Part shown: positions 37,035 through 47,084 of the stretch, one piece after another
Layout of the letters: each line of letters opens with the position of its first letter
Position numbering within the stretch: position 1 is the stretch's first letter
Source: Absidia repens
Taxonomy: Eukaryota; Mucoromycota; Mucoromycetes; Mucorales; Cunninghamellaceae
Direction: 5' to 3'
NCBI GenBank assembly: GCA_002105175.1
Contig: MCGE01000016.1
Location: 131,501 to 195,500 of the forward strand
DNA: 64,000 nt
Notes under the pieces: generated by a model
Databases searched by the model: none
What the model was told of the DNA's origin: nothing
Seen by the model: only the letters and a program-made list of their open reading frames with translations
Translations under genes and position numbers: made by a program

Positions 37035-38138
37035 ATGTCAGATTCGCAAGCCCAGACCCCAGTGGATGGAAGCAGTGATGCTCATCCTCCTGCCGTTACT
37101 TCATCTGTACCAGAAACCTCGGATTCCAATCCGCCTCCAGTGACCTCTCATGATCCCGTTACAACAAGCGATCCTGTCATTACTACCCCTCCCACAACAC
37201 CACCTACAAGCCCCACTACCACACCCGTAACAACTCCTCCCCCAGATACAACAACAACACCACCTATCGTCACCACGCCCACTACCCATACCAGTGATGA
37301 ACCTCCTCCCCCAGTCAGCAGCAGTGATTCTTCTTCTCCACCTCCTCCTCCACCATCATCCACTTGGACTTCGATCCCCGTTCCAATTGTCACCGTCACT
37401 AGCTCAGGCAGTTCGGTCTATACCTTCACATCCACCTCTTACAGCTCAAAAACAATCCTGGTGCCTACATCCCCGGTCGCACAACCGAACGATCAAGTGA
37501 ATGCAGGTGCCATTGCGGGTGGTGTGGTAGGCGGTGTGGCAGGTGTGGCCATCATTGGACTTGCAGCCTTCTTCTTTTTACGACGACGTACAAGAAAACG
37601 ACAACATCATCTCTCGTATTCCACAGCAGCAGGTGGCCTCGGCGGTGGCGGCAGTATGGCCGATGGATTGGAAAACATGAGCCATCATCCGGATGATTTC
37701 TATGGCTCCCCGTCCGTCACAGCAGTAACAAATAGCGGTGGTGGTGGTGGTGGTGGTGGGTACAGCGACATGGGCGATTCTACATCTACCAAGGCACGAC
37801 CTTTTGTAGCTCCTCTAGTTGGTCATCATCATCTTTCGTCTGGATCGGAGGAGGATGGAAATAGCGTTGGTTATTACTCACCTTCACAACGGCCTCCTCA
37901 GCAGCAACCGCAACAACCGCAAGATTATTATCAAGATCATGACTTTTATGCGGCTCCTTATCAATACATGGCCAACCACCCGATGCAATATCCTCAACAA
38001 AATCAATCGGGTTCCACACAGCCCTCGTCCTCTGCTGAACGTCATATTCCCCATCTGGTACAAGAACACGACAATGACATTGCTGCATCTCCTCTTCCTT
38101 CCCATTCAATAGATGTGCCTCATTCAAAAGACGAATAG
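37035..38138 (+). CDS. Ser/Thr/Pro-rich single-pass membrane protein
   Basis: Single exon, 367 residues starting MSDSQAQTPVDG. Residues 1-150 are dominated by Thr, Pro and Ser (TTPPTTPPTSPTTTP), resembling a heavily O-mannosylated stalk. A glycine/alanine-rich transmembrane helix (GAIAGGVVGGVAGVAIIGLAAFFFL, about residues 158-182) is followed by a basic stop-transfer cluster RRRTRKRQ. The cytoplasmic tail has poly-Gly, Gln/Pro and His-rich segments. The arrangement matches fungal Wsc/Mid2-type wall-stress sensors and similar adhesin-like proteins. However, no N-terminal signal peptide is visible; either an upstream exon was missed or the helix acts as a reverse signal-anchor. No WSC Cys-rich domain is present. 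AATAAA lies at 38259. Confidence 0.72.
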   Translation: MSDSQAQTPVDGSSDAHPPAVTSSVPETSDSNPPPVTSHDPVTTSDPVITTPPTTPPTSPTTTPVTTPPPDTTTTPPIVTTPTTHTSDEPPPPVSSSDSSSPPPPPPSSTWTSIPVPIVTVTSSGSSVYTFTSTSYSSKTILVPTSPVAQPNDQVNAGAIAGGVVGGVAGVAIIGLAAFFFLRRRTRKRQHHLSYSTAAGGLGGGGSMADGLENMSHHPDDFYGSPSVTAVTNSGGGGGGGGYSDMGDSTSTKARPFVAPLVGHHHLSSGSEEDGNSVGYYSPSQRPPQQQPQQPQDYYQDHDFYAAPYQYMANHPMQYPQQNQSGSTQPSSSAERHIPHLVQEHDNDIAASPLPSHSIDVPHSKDE

Positions 38139-38258
38139 TTTAGTTACGGGGTTTTTATACTATCATATATTCACATTTCCTTGTAGTCATTTTATTTTTT
38201 TAGTTTTGCTATTTTATCATTAGTATCATTGTCTAGTTTATTTTTATTAATACAATAC

Positions 38259-38264
38259 AATAAA
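38259..38264 (+). terminator. Polyadenylation signal of the membrane-protein gene
   Basis: AATAAA in ACAATACAATAAAAATC, ~120 bp after the stop. Confidence 0.55.
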
Positions 38265-38577
38265 AATCATCATATTCCATCATCATTTTTTATTCTTCTT
38301 GGCGAAAATGGCTAGATCGTTACACAGAAGCGGCAGACCCAAGAAGTACTTTATTTTGTTGGAGCCGAGTCGGTATTTGAAATGTTATTAAAAAAGGGCA
38401 CGTCTCTTTTTTTTTTTTTTTTTTTTTTTTTATTGCTTATTCTAATGTTTGGCATCGAAACTAAAGGTAATACTAAAACTGGACAATATGTGAAGGGGGC
38501 GGTGGAAACAAATCAACTCACTATGTTTTTTTCAAAAAAAAAAAAAAAAAAACATCTGTATAGGCACCTTTCTACCA
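38265..38577. other. Convergent intergenic region
   Basis: Short gap between convergent genes with a T23-class run at 38409-38431 and an A18-class run near 38535. No gene. Confidence 0.35.
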
Positions 38578-39815
38578 TCATGATCGTTTTACCACAAGGA
38601 TGAACCAAATGGAAAACAAGCCAATGAAAAGGATCTGCAAGGATGGCATGACCGTGACCAATGACGATGACGATGATGCAACTTCACCAAACACACCTAT
38701 GCGACCCAAGGATTCAAGATCGGTGCCAGGTGGTAACGAGGGTTTGGCAGGCGGTGCGCGTGGTTGGTCTGGTCTGGCAGGGACGTTTTTTGGTTGTGGG
38801 CGGGGTGGTGGTCCTCCCGGTGGAATGTTTGGCATTTGCTCTGAAGGTGGTTTTTCCTGTTGACGACGAGGGGCTGGGGCTGCTCCTGGAATCGATGTAG
38901 GCACCGCCGACGGTTTTTTGCCTGCTCCTCCTCCATGCGTGCTACTGTGATGGTCGACCTTATTGGCGATTTTCTTTTTTATTGGTGTATGCGTCATGGT
39001 TGTTGCTTCGGCGACAACACGGGATGAAGAGGTCGCTTTGACTTGGGCTGCTGCTGCTTGCTGCTTTATGGGTGGTGGTGATCTCTGTTTCATGGGCTCC
39101 TCCAAGGTACCTTGTTGTTCTATGATAGATTCTTGTGGCATATCTTGTTTTTTTACGACGACAGCCTCCTTATCATCAACTGCTTGACTGATGGTCTCAG
39201 TACTAGAAGCTTGTTGTTGGCTTTTGGATTCAGACACGGCCTCCACCTCTTGTTTTGTAATATTATCATCTTGTTTTAAGGATGGATTCTCATGGGTCGC
39301 TACTACTGCTTCTGTTTCTGCTTCTGGTGCTGATGATGATGACTCGACGATGGGCTCCTGCTGTTCTGGGTTTGGCACCCTCTCATTTTCTGATGATGGT
39401 GTCCGGGTTGCATCATATTCAGTGAACTCCATCATCGGATCTGGTTCATCCAGTGGTAATTCATCAGTGGGATTGGCTTGGGTTGTCATGGTAGGGTCTT
39501 CTTCCGGCATTGTGCTACGGTCATCCACTATCTGCTGCTGGTATGTCATTTCTTTGTCTTCTGATGGCTGCCACTGCTGCTGTTGTTCCATCTCGGGATC
39601 ATCCATTAGCTGTTGCTGGTAGAATACTTCTATTTTTAGTAGTGTAGATTAATTATCATTTGAATAAAAATTAGCATTATTCCTTCTTTTTATGTCTTTA
39701 TAAGCTTGTGTGTGTATGTTTGTGTATGTGTACATCTGTAGAGTGGGGATGAAATACCTTCACTGATTTGACTCTCTTCAGCAGGAAACGAATGAGCATC
39801 ATCAATCACATCCAT
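38578..39815 (-). CDS. Hypothetical acidic, Pro-rich tail-anchored protein
   Basis: Two exons: 39815-39758 and 39629-38578, joined in frame (donor GTATTTC, acceptor AAAATAG); 369 residues beginning MDVIDDAHSFPAEESQ. Residues 20-240 are acidic and Gln/Ser/Glu-rich with no predicted fold. A basic segment (TPIKKKIANKVDHH) precedes a Pro-rich stretch (PPGGPPPRPQPKNVPARPDQP) suited to SH3 or WW partners. A C-terminal hydrophobic helix (LQILFIGLFSIWFILVV) ends in KRS, four residues from the terminus. With no signal peptide, this is a tail-anchor layout. No family recognised; the low complexity makes homology calls unreliable. Confidence 0.65.
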
Positions 39816-40774
39816 CGTTGTCCGCCTTTTTTTATCAAGAACAAAAAAGTGAAAATAAAGCAGTATGCATTTTTCAAGCCTATTTATATTGACTGTCAAA
39901 ACGTTCACTGCGATGATTGTTTATCACGGTACATACAACGGAGTCATATTTGTTCCTGAGGAGTAAAGCAAGAACGATGCCCGGAAAATATCATGTGCAT
40001 CGGTGTTTTAATGTTTTACTGATCCTTTCTTTTTTTTTTTTTTTTTTTTTTTTTTGGCTTGAGTATCTGTACAATATTTGTCGCTTTAAAAAGAAGTTTA
40101 TGCAATTAGTACATTACAGCGTTTCCGGAATTACATGCTTCGAATATCAAAATCAGTGTCATCAGAGAAAATTGATGTCAAATAAAAAAGCAGGCGTCGG
40201 GTTTTTTTTATTGACCTGTCTGTCACCTTTTTGGGTTTTGACCTGTCGGCAAGGAGTTCCTCGGAAGATACAAAAAAGAAAAAAAAAGTTTATTGAAAGA
40301 ATCTAATCAAATCAACAAAACTAAAGGTAAAATCCAAGGTTAACTCAATGTGAAAATGACTACACCAAGTCGAGATATCCTATATTTTTCTGAATAACCA
40401 TGATTAGTATAAAATACCATCGTGGGGGTATATCATCACCGCAAGGAAATGATATTTACGATAAATCGTTTTTATACCGATTACCAGAGTACCAAATATG
40501 CAGTACATTTATCTCAATCTGGCAAAATCAAGAAGAAAATTAAAGCCACCTTTTTACCGATTGGTTTCATGAGAAGTGAAAATACAATGTTGAATGGAGG
40601 AGGCTATTGTCATGAGAACAGAACTATCATGCGAATCATGTTGTGTGTTGTCGAGTGTTGCAAATAAAAGAAGACACGCAAAATAGAAATAGAAAAGGGG
40701 TTTCCTTTTTTTGTGTTCACTATTAAAAAATAAAAAATCATAACCTCACTCCTCACAAGAGCGACCACAAAGGA
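39816..40774. other. Intergenic region
   Basis: No supportable gene. A poly-T run lies at 40029-40055. The sequence next to 39816 should hold the promoter of the tail-anchored protein gene. It ends at repeat copy D. Confidence 0.35.
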
Positions 40775-41905
40775 TTTTCAATTTCCGCCCACGTGAATGT
40801 TTGTTTATTTACTCCCAATTTTTTTTCCGCCTTTTTTTATTCTTCCTTTCTTTCTCTTCCCCCTTCAACTATGGAACTTCCTTGAGGTCATGCTGGACTT
40901 AGATTAGCTTCAGGACTAGATTGGAAGGGTTTTCAGAACAGGGATGACAAGATGCATGGGGAAACCCTTCCAATTTGAATCTAGAATCTGGAGACACCAA
41001 TAGTTGGCTTTTTAGAGTCCCATTAGTTTAGTTCTATTTTACATAGTTTGAACCTATCTTTGAATAAACTATGCCTCTTTTGCATGCTTCAGTGAAATGC
41101 GTTTTATGTCTCATTCTTATCTTGTACAATAGATCCTTTTTTATTGTCGCCCCTTTAGATTAGTGTCGACAATTCAATTGCTATGCTTTAATGAAAAATA
41201 GTCATTTATAGTCTTTATTATGTCTTGTTCCGCCTTATAAATTGTATTAGACTACTTTTAAAGTTTCCACATTTAGATTAGCGTTGGTAGTTGCTATTTT
41301 TCAATAAAGATATCCATATATAATCGTTCTCAAGTCTTGTCTGCCTTGTACAGTCACCCCTTTAGATTCGTGTTAATTATGCTTCAAATCTCACAAGTCC
41401 CTCAAGCCATGCCCATTAGACACCCCCTTCTAATAATGACTCTCGCGCTTTTAGCTTAGTATTTTTACCAAATGAGATGTTACCCTTTTTATTAACCTTC
41501 CTCTGAACCATTTGATAAATATTAACGCCATTATTGTGGCTCTTTCTGTGAGTGCCTGCCATACACCCACTTTTCTAATGCCGCTTACTATAAGCATTTT
41601 CCCAGATGCGAATTTCGACAATCGAAAGTCACTTTTATCAATCGTCGCCTTATTATTAAATTAATCAATCAATTATATGAATGGACCTAGACAATCCCGT
41701 TAGTGCAGTCACCGATATATTATAGAGCGTTTTTCCTTGCGCTCTAGTTAACATATTGTCATAATGATAAAAAAAACACCTGATTTTTTTTAATGACTGA
41801 TCCATCATGCATACGAGTATACCAAACGGTCTTTTTTAACGCTGTACGCCATTTTCCTCCCCGAGCTACTGATTGGTTAGTTCCAGGTCATAATATAGAA
41901 ATGTG
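40775..41905 (+). repeat. Dispersed ~1.1 kb non-coding repeat, copy D
   Basis: CACGTG at 40790-40795 in a CCGCCCACGTGAATG context, TTTATTTACTCCCAATTTTTTTTCC, pyrimidine tract, core (CTTAGATTAGCTTCAGGACTAG, GATGCATGGGGAAACCC, CCAATAGTTGGCTTTTTAGAGTC), TGAATAAACTATGCCTC near 41060, further modules with CAATAAAGATATC near 41300, and an end motif CTACTGATTGGTTAGTTCCAGGTCA near 41867-41891. No open frame of note. Confidence 0.82.
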
Positions 41906-42825
41906 TCGTTGTTATTCCTGTTTAGCCATTCATACTAAGCAGTCGCGCGACCATGCTACCAGTATAGCCTTCGGATCAGACAGCCTGTATTTCTTTAGCT
42001 CGTTTATTTTTTTCTTCAAATACAGTGAAAAAAAAAAAAAAGATGACAGAACTGAAAACAGCCAGGTCTTAACGGATTGTTTATTAAGGTGCAAAGGGGC
42101 AGGAGTGCCTAATTCTATCAAAATCATACATAGTGGTTAAAACAAAGATAAAATAGATTCTGGAGAGCATTTCGATTCCAGTTTTTTTTTTTTTTATAAA
42201 GACTTGGTATAAAACGGGAAGCTTTCCCCACAAATATTAGTATTTTCCTTCAGTTTTTTCAGTTTTCTCAACACCCTCTCAAATAAAACTTGGTACAAAG
42301 GTTTCTTTTACCACCAACTATCTGATTTACTAATGCTATTATTGTTCCAACATAGGAATATTTATTACTACAAACATATTTTTTGACTATTAAGTCTATA
42401 TTTTATTCTATTTCATCATAATGATCAACTTTTGACTTTTATAGTCTATACACTATATGTTATAATTATTCCTCTCTCGAAGAAATAATTCCCCTGAACG
42501 GACTTTGAATCCTCAAATCAATTTTATTTTTTCTCCTTCTCTTTACAACTGGTTGAACTTCACCATAAAAAGTTCTGGTGCTCACTCTATATAATAAAAC
42601 ACTACAAAAACGAACCCAGACTACTGCCGAACATCCAAAATTAGTCGCAATAGTCCAGAGAGCCGTGAGTTGGTATGTGAAGTGCTAGAGGATTACACGC
42701 GAACTATGAAACTCGACCTTTGACCACCAGCATATAAATGCTTGAAAAAAACTATACGACAGCAAAAGAAGATACATCAGCAGTAGTGAATCTCCGCAAA
42801 ATGACGAACTTTTGCAAAAGAGTAT
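41906..42825. other. AT-rich region next to the tRNA gene
   Basis: No gene seen. Within the last 30 bp a T4 run on the minus strand, a few bases beyond the tRNA 3' end (CTTTTGC near 42812-42818), is the likely Pol III terminator. Confidence 0.4.
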
Positions 42826-42897
42826 GTCACCTGCCGGAATCGAACCGGCGGCCTCATGCGTGTGAAGCATGCGTGATAACCCCTACACCAAGGTGAC
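42826..42897 (-). tRNA. tRNA-Val, anticodon CAC
   Basis: 72 nt without intron. Acceptor stem GTCACCT pairs with AGGTGAC. The D-arm contains the A-box TGGTGTAGGGG. The anticodon stem CATGC/GCATG encloses the loop TTCACAC, giving anticodon CAC (reads GUG). The B-box is GGTTCGATTCC within a perfect T-arm (CCGCC.../...GGCAGG region). A Pol III terminator T4 follows within ~12 nt. This is the only tRNA I could find in the window, and the LTR retrotransposon begins 12 bp upstream of its mature 5' end. Confidence 0.95.
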
Positions 42898-42904
42898 AGT
42901 CGTT

Positions 42905-42908
42905 GAAA
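42905..42908. repeat. Target-site duplication, left copy
   Basis: GAAA directly before the 5' LTR; the same GAAA follows the 3' LTR at 48951-48954. A 4 bp duplication (5 bp if one mismatch is allowed) marks the integration, 8-11 nt upstream of the tRNA 5' end. Confidence 0.65.
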
Positions 42909-43184
42909 TGAAACGTGGCCACGTTGTATATGAAGCAGATCGGTATATTCAGCGTGTGACCGACCATTTCCCCTAGTGACCGTTCCTTTTTTAGTATTTA
43001 TTTTATTTTCTTTGACAGCTAAATAAAACACATCTTTATCTTGAACTGTATATCGATCACGACGTTGAATTTGTTATTTTGGATTTTGTTATTTGAATTG
43101 TTGAATATCGTATTGTTAAGTAATACGACCTTGGAACCCACTGCCGAACACCCTCACATCATATTATAAGCACCACACGTATCA
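42909..43184 (+). repeat. 5' LTR
   Basis: 276 bp, starts TGAAACGTGGCCACG and ends CACACGTATCA. It contains AGCTAAATAAAACAC, a possible polyadenylation signal. I compared it base by base with the 3' LTR by eye and found no difference. Confidence 0.95.
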
Positions 43185-43187
43185 TTT

Positions 43188-43201
43188 TGGTGGAGAACCC
43201 C
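43188..43201 (+). promoter_or_regulatory. Putative primer-binding site
   Basis: TGGTGGAGAACCCC starts three bases after the LTR. The TGG would pair with a tRNA 3' CCA. The remainder does not match the initiator-methionine tRNA used by Ty3, and I could not assign the primer. Confidence 0.5.
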
Positions 43202-43310
43202 TGGGCACATTTGCGTACTACAACTGCTATATTGTCCCTTTATTATTTTATTGTACTGTCGTGCTATACACCTCACCCCAACGAAAAAATTTTTATTTGC
43301 GCCGCCCTGA

Positions 43311-44294
43311 ATGGAAAACAAAATTGAAAACACGCAAGTCGCCACAAAAGCGTTTAATCCAAACCACTACGTCGATAAGCCCGACCGTTTTTATGGCTAC
43401 CCATCCGAAAACCCTTTATTATGGCTGCGAAATGTCGGCAACTGGATGGAAGCAGTCGATATGGAGGACTACTACGCCCTAAAAATTGTTCCAACCTTCT
43501 TGAAGGGTAACGCCGCCACTTGGTGGGACATGGAAAAGAAAAATGTCAAGAACTGGTCCACTTTCAAGATTCGATTCCAAGATTTTTTTATTTCGGCGGA
43601 CATTGAAGAAGCCTGGTGGTCTGAACTTGAGAACGTTAAACAAGGCGAATCAACAGTGAACGAATTGCAATTAACATTGGAAGAACTTTTCGCCCGGTTG
43701 GATGTCACTGACGATAAGACGAAGAAGCGTCATCTCCTTAAAGCACTGAAGCCCGACCTTGCTTACGAAGTTGAAAAACAAGGAACCATGGACTACATAA
43801 CGACAATGAAGTTTGTAAAAAAAGCAGAAACGCTTTTCTATAAGTATAAAAATATTAAAAACATGGACAATAAAATTGAAAAAAATAATAATACTTTATT
43901 AACAAAAAAAGAAAATAATGACTACACAAAAAAAACTACTAAAGATAATCTACTTTTGGCTAGACACCAAAATTTTAAAAAGGAAGATAGCGAGTTTTCT
44001 ATGAAGGACAGCATGGACAGCCTTGTGGAGAACTTCAAGAATCTACAGGTGTTCCTAGTGAACCAACAACAGCAGTATCAGCAACAGCAGCAGCAACATC
44101 CAGACCAACAACGATACTATCAGCAACAACCGAGACAGTACCAGCACCAGCAGCAAGACCAACAGCACCAACGTTACCAACAACAACCGATGGCACGTTT
44201 TGCCTGTTATAATTGCGGGGATGTAGGCCACATGAGTCGTCATTGTCCCAACAGAGAAGTAAGTGAAGAGTCGGGAAAAGGCAAGGGGCAATAG
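43311..44294 (+). CDS. Retrotransposon Gag
   Basis: 327 residues beginning MENKIENTQVATKAF. A capsid-like region in the first ~170 residues has the retrotransposon gag pattern (FLKGNAATWWDMEKKN, WSTFKIRFQDFFISADIEE, VNELQLTLEELFARLDVT). It is followed by a Lys/Asn-rich segment that is markedly A-rich in DNA, then a long Gln/Tyr/Pro stretch, and a single CCHC zinc knuckle CYNCGDVGHMSRHC near the C-terminus that binds nucleic acid. It terminates with TAG, while the next frame is open across that stop, indicating -1 frameshifting into Pol. It would form the virus-like particle shell. Confidence 0.92.
   Translation: MENKIENTQVATKAFNPNHYVDKPDRFYGYPSENPLLWLRNVGNWMEAVDMEDYYALKIVPTFLKGNAATWWDMEKKNVKNWSTFKIRFQDFFISADIEEAWWSELENVKQGESTVNELQLTLEELFARLDVTDDKTKKRHLLKALKPDLAYEVEKQGTMDYITTMKFVKKAETLFYKYKNIKNMDNKIEKNNNTLLTKKENNDYTKKTTKDNLLLARHQNFKKEDSEFSMKDSMDSLVENFKNLQVFLVNQQQQYQQQQQQHPDQQRYYQQQPRQYQHQQQDQQHQRYQQQPMARFACYNCGDVGHMSRHCPNREVSEESGKGKGQ
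44273..44279 (+). promoter_or_regulatory. Predicted -1 ribosomal frameshift heptamer
   Basis: GGGAAAA is read in gag frame as G GGA AAA, a canonical X XXY YYZ heptamer. It lies 13 bases before the gag TAG, and slipping back one base enters exactly the frame in which protease-RT continues. The downstream A/G-rich sequence shows no stem-loop I can see. Confidence 0.65.
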
Positions 44295-46855
44295 GAAGTG
44301 GGAACCCTATTGTCCAAGAAAAAAATAAAATAAAAAAAAATGAGGAAGAAAAAAATATCCCATATTACAGCACTAACAACGTAGGACCTACCGAAGTTGA
44401 AGTAAGACCCGCGTATGCTGTACAAGGTGTGAAGGTGTGGAACAGCCAACCGCCCAAGAAGAGAAGAGGTGTCGCAAACAAGAATGGTGAATTGGTGCCG
44501 GTTGACCCGCCTGTGGTGAAACAAAAAAGGAAGCCTGTGAAGAAGATTGAAGTGGATGTTGACGATTTGGATGCTTGGGAATTGTTGAAAGAGACAAAGA
44601 CGGAAATTTCGTTGGCGCAATTGATCAAGCTGAATAAACCTTTCGCAAGCAACGTGATGGCGGGTATTAGACACCTACATGGAAGAAGAAACGTGAAGCC
44701 TCCCCCAAATCCTGATTCCACTGCTTTCGTCCATAACGTAAATCCTTTGGCAACTTCGAACGACTGGGATGATGATTTTGAAGAAGTGCAATCGGAATTG
44801 TCAAGCGACCAGGAATATTCAGAAATTGATTCCGACGTGGAAGGATCGATCTATGCAACTATGGAAGACGACTACGTTAGCGAACAACATGCATACAAGG
44901 TGAACACTTTGCGACAATCTATCCCATTTACTATACCTGTGGAAATCAATGAAGAAGAATTGAAGGCCGTCGTCGACACTGGTGCGTCCGTTTCGGTGAT
45001 AAGTTCTACACTGGTGAATAAGTTGGGATTGGCCGTAAACAAGAAGATGAAAGTTTCAGTCGAAAACATGGACCAAACTGTGACCGCACCTGGTGGTATC
45101 TGCGAATCAGTAAAAGTAACAATTGGTGGACACGTCAGAAGTGATATGTTTGTGGTGCAAGAACGGTCCGATGACTTACTTATATTGGGTATGCCATGGT
45201 TGAAACAGTACGAAGTTGTTGCTTATCCAAGTGAATCAAAGGTGGAATTGCCGCTTAAGAAGAATAGCAAAGCAAAGATTGTGGTGTATGGTGATGAGGT
45301 AAGTATGGAACTAGAGAATGCAAAAGTTTATCGTTTGACAGTGAAAGGAGAAGAAAGATTGTATTGGGGCGAAGAGGAAGAAAAAAAAAATACAAGCGAA
45401 AAAATAAAAAATGACGAAACCACTAACCAATTTGTAGACCCTAAATTGAAACTCCTCTTGGCAAATTATGGAACTCTCTTTGTGGAAGATGCTGGACTTG
45501 GTCGTGTCAATGGTTTCGAACATCATATCAAGACAACCGCCGATGATACAATAACAAGTAAACCTTATCGGATGACATGGGAACAAGATGCTATATTGAA
45601 GAAAACGCTGGATGACCTATTGGAACAAGGCTTGATTCGACCCTCTGATGGTGTATGGTCTGCCCCTGTGATATTCGTGGACAAGAAAACTGGCGATCTG
45701 CGTTTGTGCCAAGATTATCGAAAACTAAACAAGATTACCGTGAAAGATTCGTATCCTTTGCCTCATATCGATGATATCATTGACTCCATTGGTGATGCCA
45801 ATATATTTACAACGTTGGATGCAGCCTCAGGGTTCTGGCAAATTCCAATGGCTGCCGATTCAATTGCAAAAACGGGATTTACTACGAAGTATGGAACGTA
45901 TGAATTTCTAGTGATGCCTTTTGGTTTGACGAATGCTCCTGCCACTTTTCAACGAATGGTAACGACGATCCTTGGTAAACTGATTGGACTTTGTGTGCAT
46001 GTGTTCATCGATGATATCATCATATACTCAAGAACCATCGAAGAACATCTGCAACATTTGGCTATGGTATTTGATCTCTGTGTGGAATATGGGCTGCGGC
46101 TGAAGAAGAAAAAATGCGTGTTCATGCAAGCGAACGTTGAATATTTGGGCCACGAAATTGGAAAAGCTGGATTGAAGCCGAACAAGCGTAACACAGACAA
46201 AATCATGAAGATGAAGGTACCACGTAACAAGGACGATGTGCGCTCCTTTTTGGGAATGACTGGGTATTATAGGCGCTTCGTTCAAAGTTATGCTACGCTG
46301 ATGAATCCGATCACTATTCTGACAAAGAAGGACGAAGGCTTTATTTGGAACAAGACTCAGCAGGATGTATTTGATGCAATCAAGGCTATATTGACTTCGG
46401 TACCGGTGCTAAGCTTCCCGAGCAAGGATATGGTGCAAATACTTACAAGTGATGCTTCTGGGAAAGGTCTGGGGGCTATTTTATCTCAATCTGCGGATGG
46501 TTCTTCCGAAGGCGAAACGGTTATTTCTTTTGGATCTCGATCTCTGAAGCCTGCGGAGGTGAATTACAGTACTACACACTTGGAGGCATTGGCAGTGGTC
46601 TGGGCCGTGAACCATTATAAACACTATTTGGCTGGACGACGATTTATCTTGTACACCGATCATGCAGCACTCAAGTATATCTTCAACAATCCTCAACCCG
46701 GTGCGAAATTGGCAAGGTGGGCAGCAGCTTTAATGGAATATGATTATGAAGTGCGATATCGACCTGGAAGCAAGAATCCTGCTGATGCTCTCTCTCGATT
46801 GATTGATGATGATGTGAACTCTCTGGATGTATGTGTGGATGGTGATGAATTGTGA
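44279..46855 (+). CDS. Pol: protease, reverse transcriptase, RNase H
   Basis: Open in the -1 frame from within the gag 3' end to TGA at 46853-46855; about 858 residues if entered at the frameshift site. There is no ATG near the beginning, supporting translation only as a Gag-Pol fusion. The aspartic protease has VVDTGASVSVISS and later ILGMPWL. Reverse transcriptase shows YPLPHIDDIID, LDAASGFWQIPM, FLVMPFGLTNAPATFQ and the catalytic VFIDDIIIYS. The connection region has FLGMTGYYRRFV. RNase H shows TSDASGKGLGAIL, THLEALAVVWAV, YTDHAALKYI and RPGSKNPADALSR. It copies the element RNA into cDNA. Integrase is not in this frame, unlike typical Ty3 Pol. Confidence 0.94.
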   Translation, partial: RQGAIGSGNPIVQEKNKIKKNEEEKNIPYYSTNNVGPTEVEVRPAYAVQGVKVWNSQPPKKRRGVANKNGELVPVDPPVVKQKRKPVKKIEVDVDDLDAWELLKETKTEISLAQLIKLNKPFASNVMAGIRHLHGRRNVKPPPNPDSTAFVHNVNPLATSNDWDDDFEEVQSELSSDQEYSEIDSDVEGSIYATMEDDYVSEQHAYKVNTLRQSIPFTIPVEINEEELKAVVDTGASVSVISSTLVNKLGLAVNKKMKVSVENMDQTVTAPGGICESVKVTIGGHVRSDMFVVQERSDDLLILGMPWLKQYEVVAYPSESKVELPLKKNSKAKIVVYGDEVSMELENAKVYRLTVKGEERLYWGEEEEKKNTSEKIKNDETTNQFVDPKLKLLLANYGTLFVEDAGLGRVNGFEHHIKTTADDTITSKPYRMTWEQDAILKKTLDDLLEQGLIRPSDGVWSAPVIFVDKKTGDLRLCQDYRKLNKITVKDSYPLPHIDDIIDSIGDANIFTTLDAASGFWQIPMAADSIAKTGFTTKYGTYEFLVMPFGLTNAPATFQRMVTTILGKLIGLCVHVFIDDIIIYSRTIEEHLQHLAMVFDLCVEYGLRLKKKKCVFMQANVEYLGHEIGKAGLKPNKRNTDKIMKMKVPRNKDDVRSFLGMTGYYRRFVQSYATLMNPITILTKKDEGFIWNKTQQDVFDAIKAILTSVPVLSFPSKDMVQILTSDASGKGLGAILSQSADGSSEGETVISFGSRSLKPAEVNYSTTHLEALAVVWAVNHYKHYLAGRRFILYTDHAALKYIFNNPQPGAKLARWAAALMEYDYEVRYRPGSKNPADALSRLIDDDVNSLDVCVDGDEL

Positions 46856-46856
46856 A

Positions 46857-46904
<48 letters not shown>

Positions 46905-46932
46905 GATCTGAAAAAAAAAAAAAAGTGATCTG

Positions 46933-46968
<36 letters not shown>

Positions 46969-47084
46969 GAAAAAAAAAAAAAAAAATGGTGACAAGCAAG
47001 TCGGTTTGCTTCCTTGTAGATTAGAAATTTTTCACTTAGATTAGAAACCCCTTTTAGAATAGAAACCCCTTAGATTAGAATTAC
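46856..47084 (+). other. A-rich spacer between RNase H and integrase frames
   Basis: Four A runs (46862-46903, 46911-46924, 46933-46963, 46970-46986) separated by CGATCTG, GTGATCTG and GGCATG, then three copies of a TTAGATTAGAAACCCC-like unit (47020-47080). The integrase frame has an in-frame TAG at 47076-47078, so it cannot be reached by simple read-through from upstream in that frame. Confidence 0.9.

Noticed and set aside
37101..37399. Minus-strand Gly/Val-rich frames under the Ser/Thr/Pro-rich gene
   Set aside because: Complement of Pro/Thr codons; the plus-strand frame with transmembrane helix and stop-transfer cluster is better supported.
40422..40667. 81-codon plus-strand open frame
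   Set aside because: Short, no recognisable features; could be chance in low-GC intergenic sequence.
41793..42140. 115-codon plus-strand open frame
   Set aside because: Overlaps the end of dispersed-repeat copy D and ends in AT-rich DNA; the frame is not kept in the other copies.
46740..46999. Minus-strand poly-Phe open frames
   Set aside because: They are the complement of the A-rich retrotransposon spacer and carry no information.
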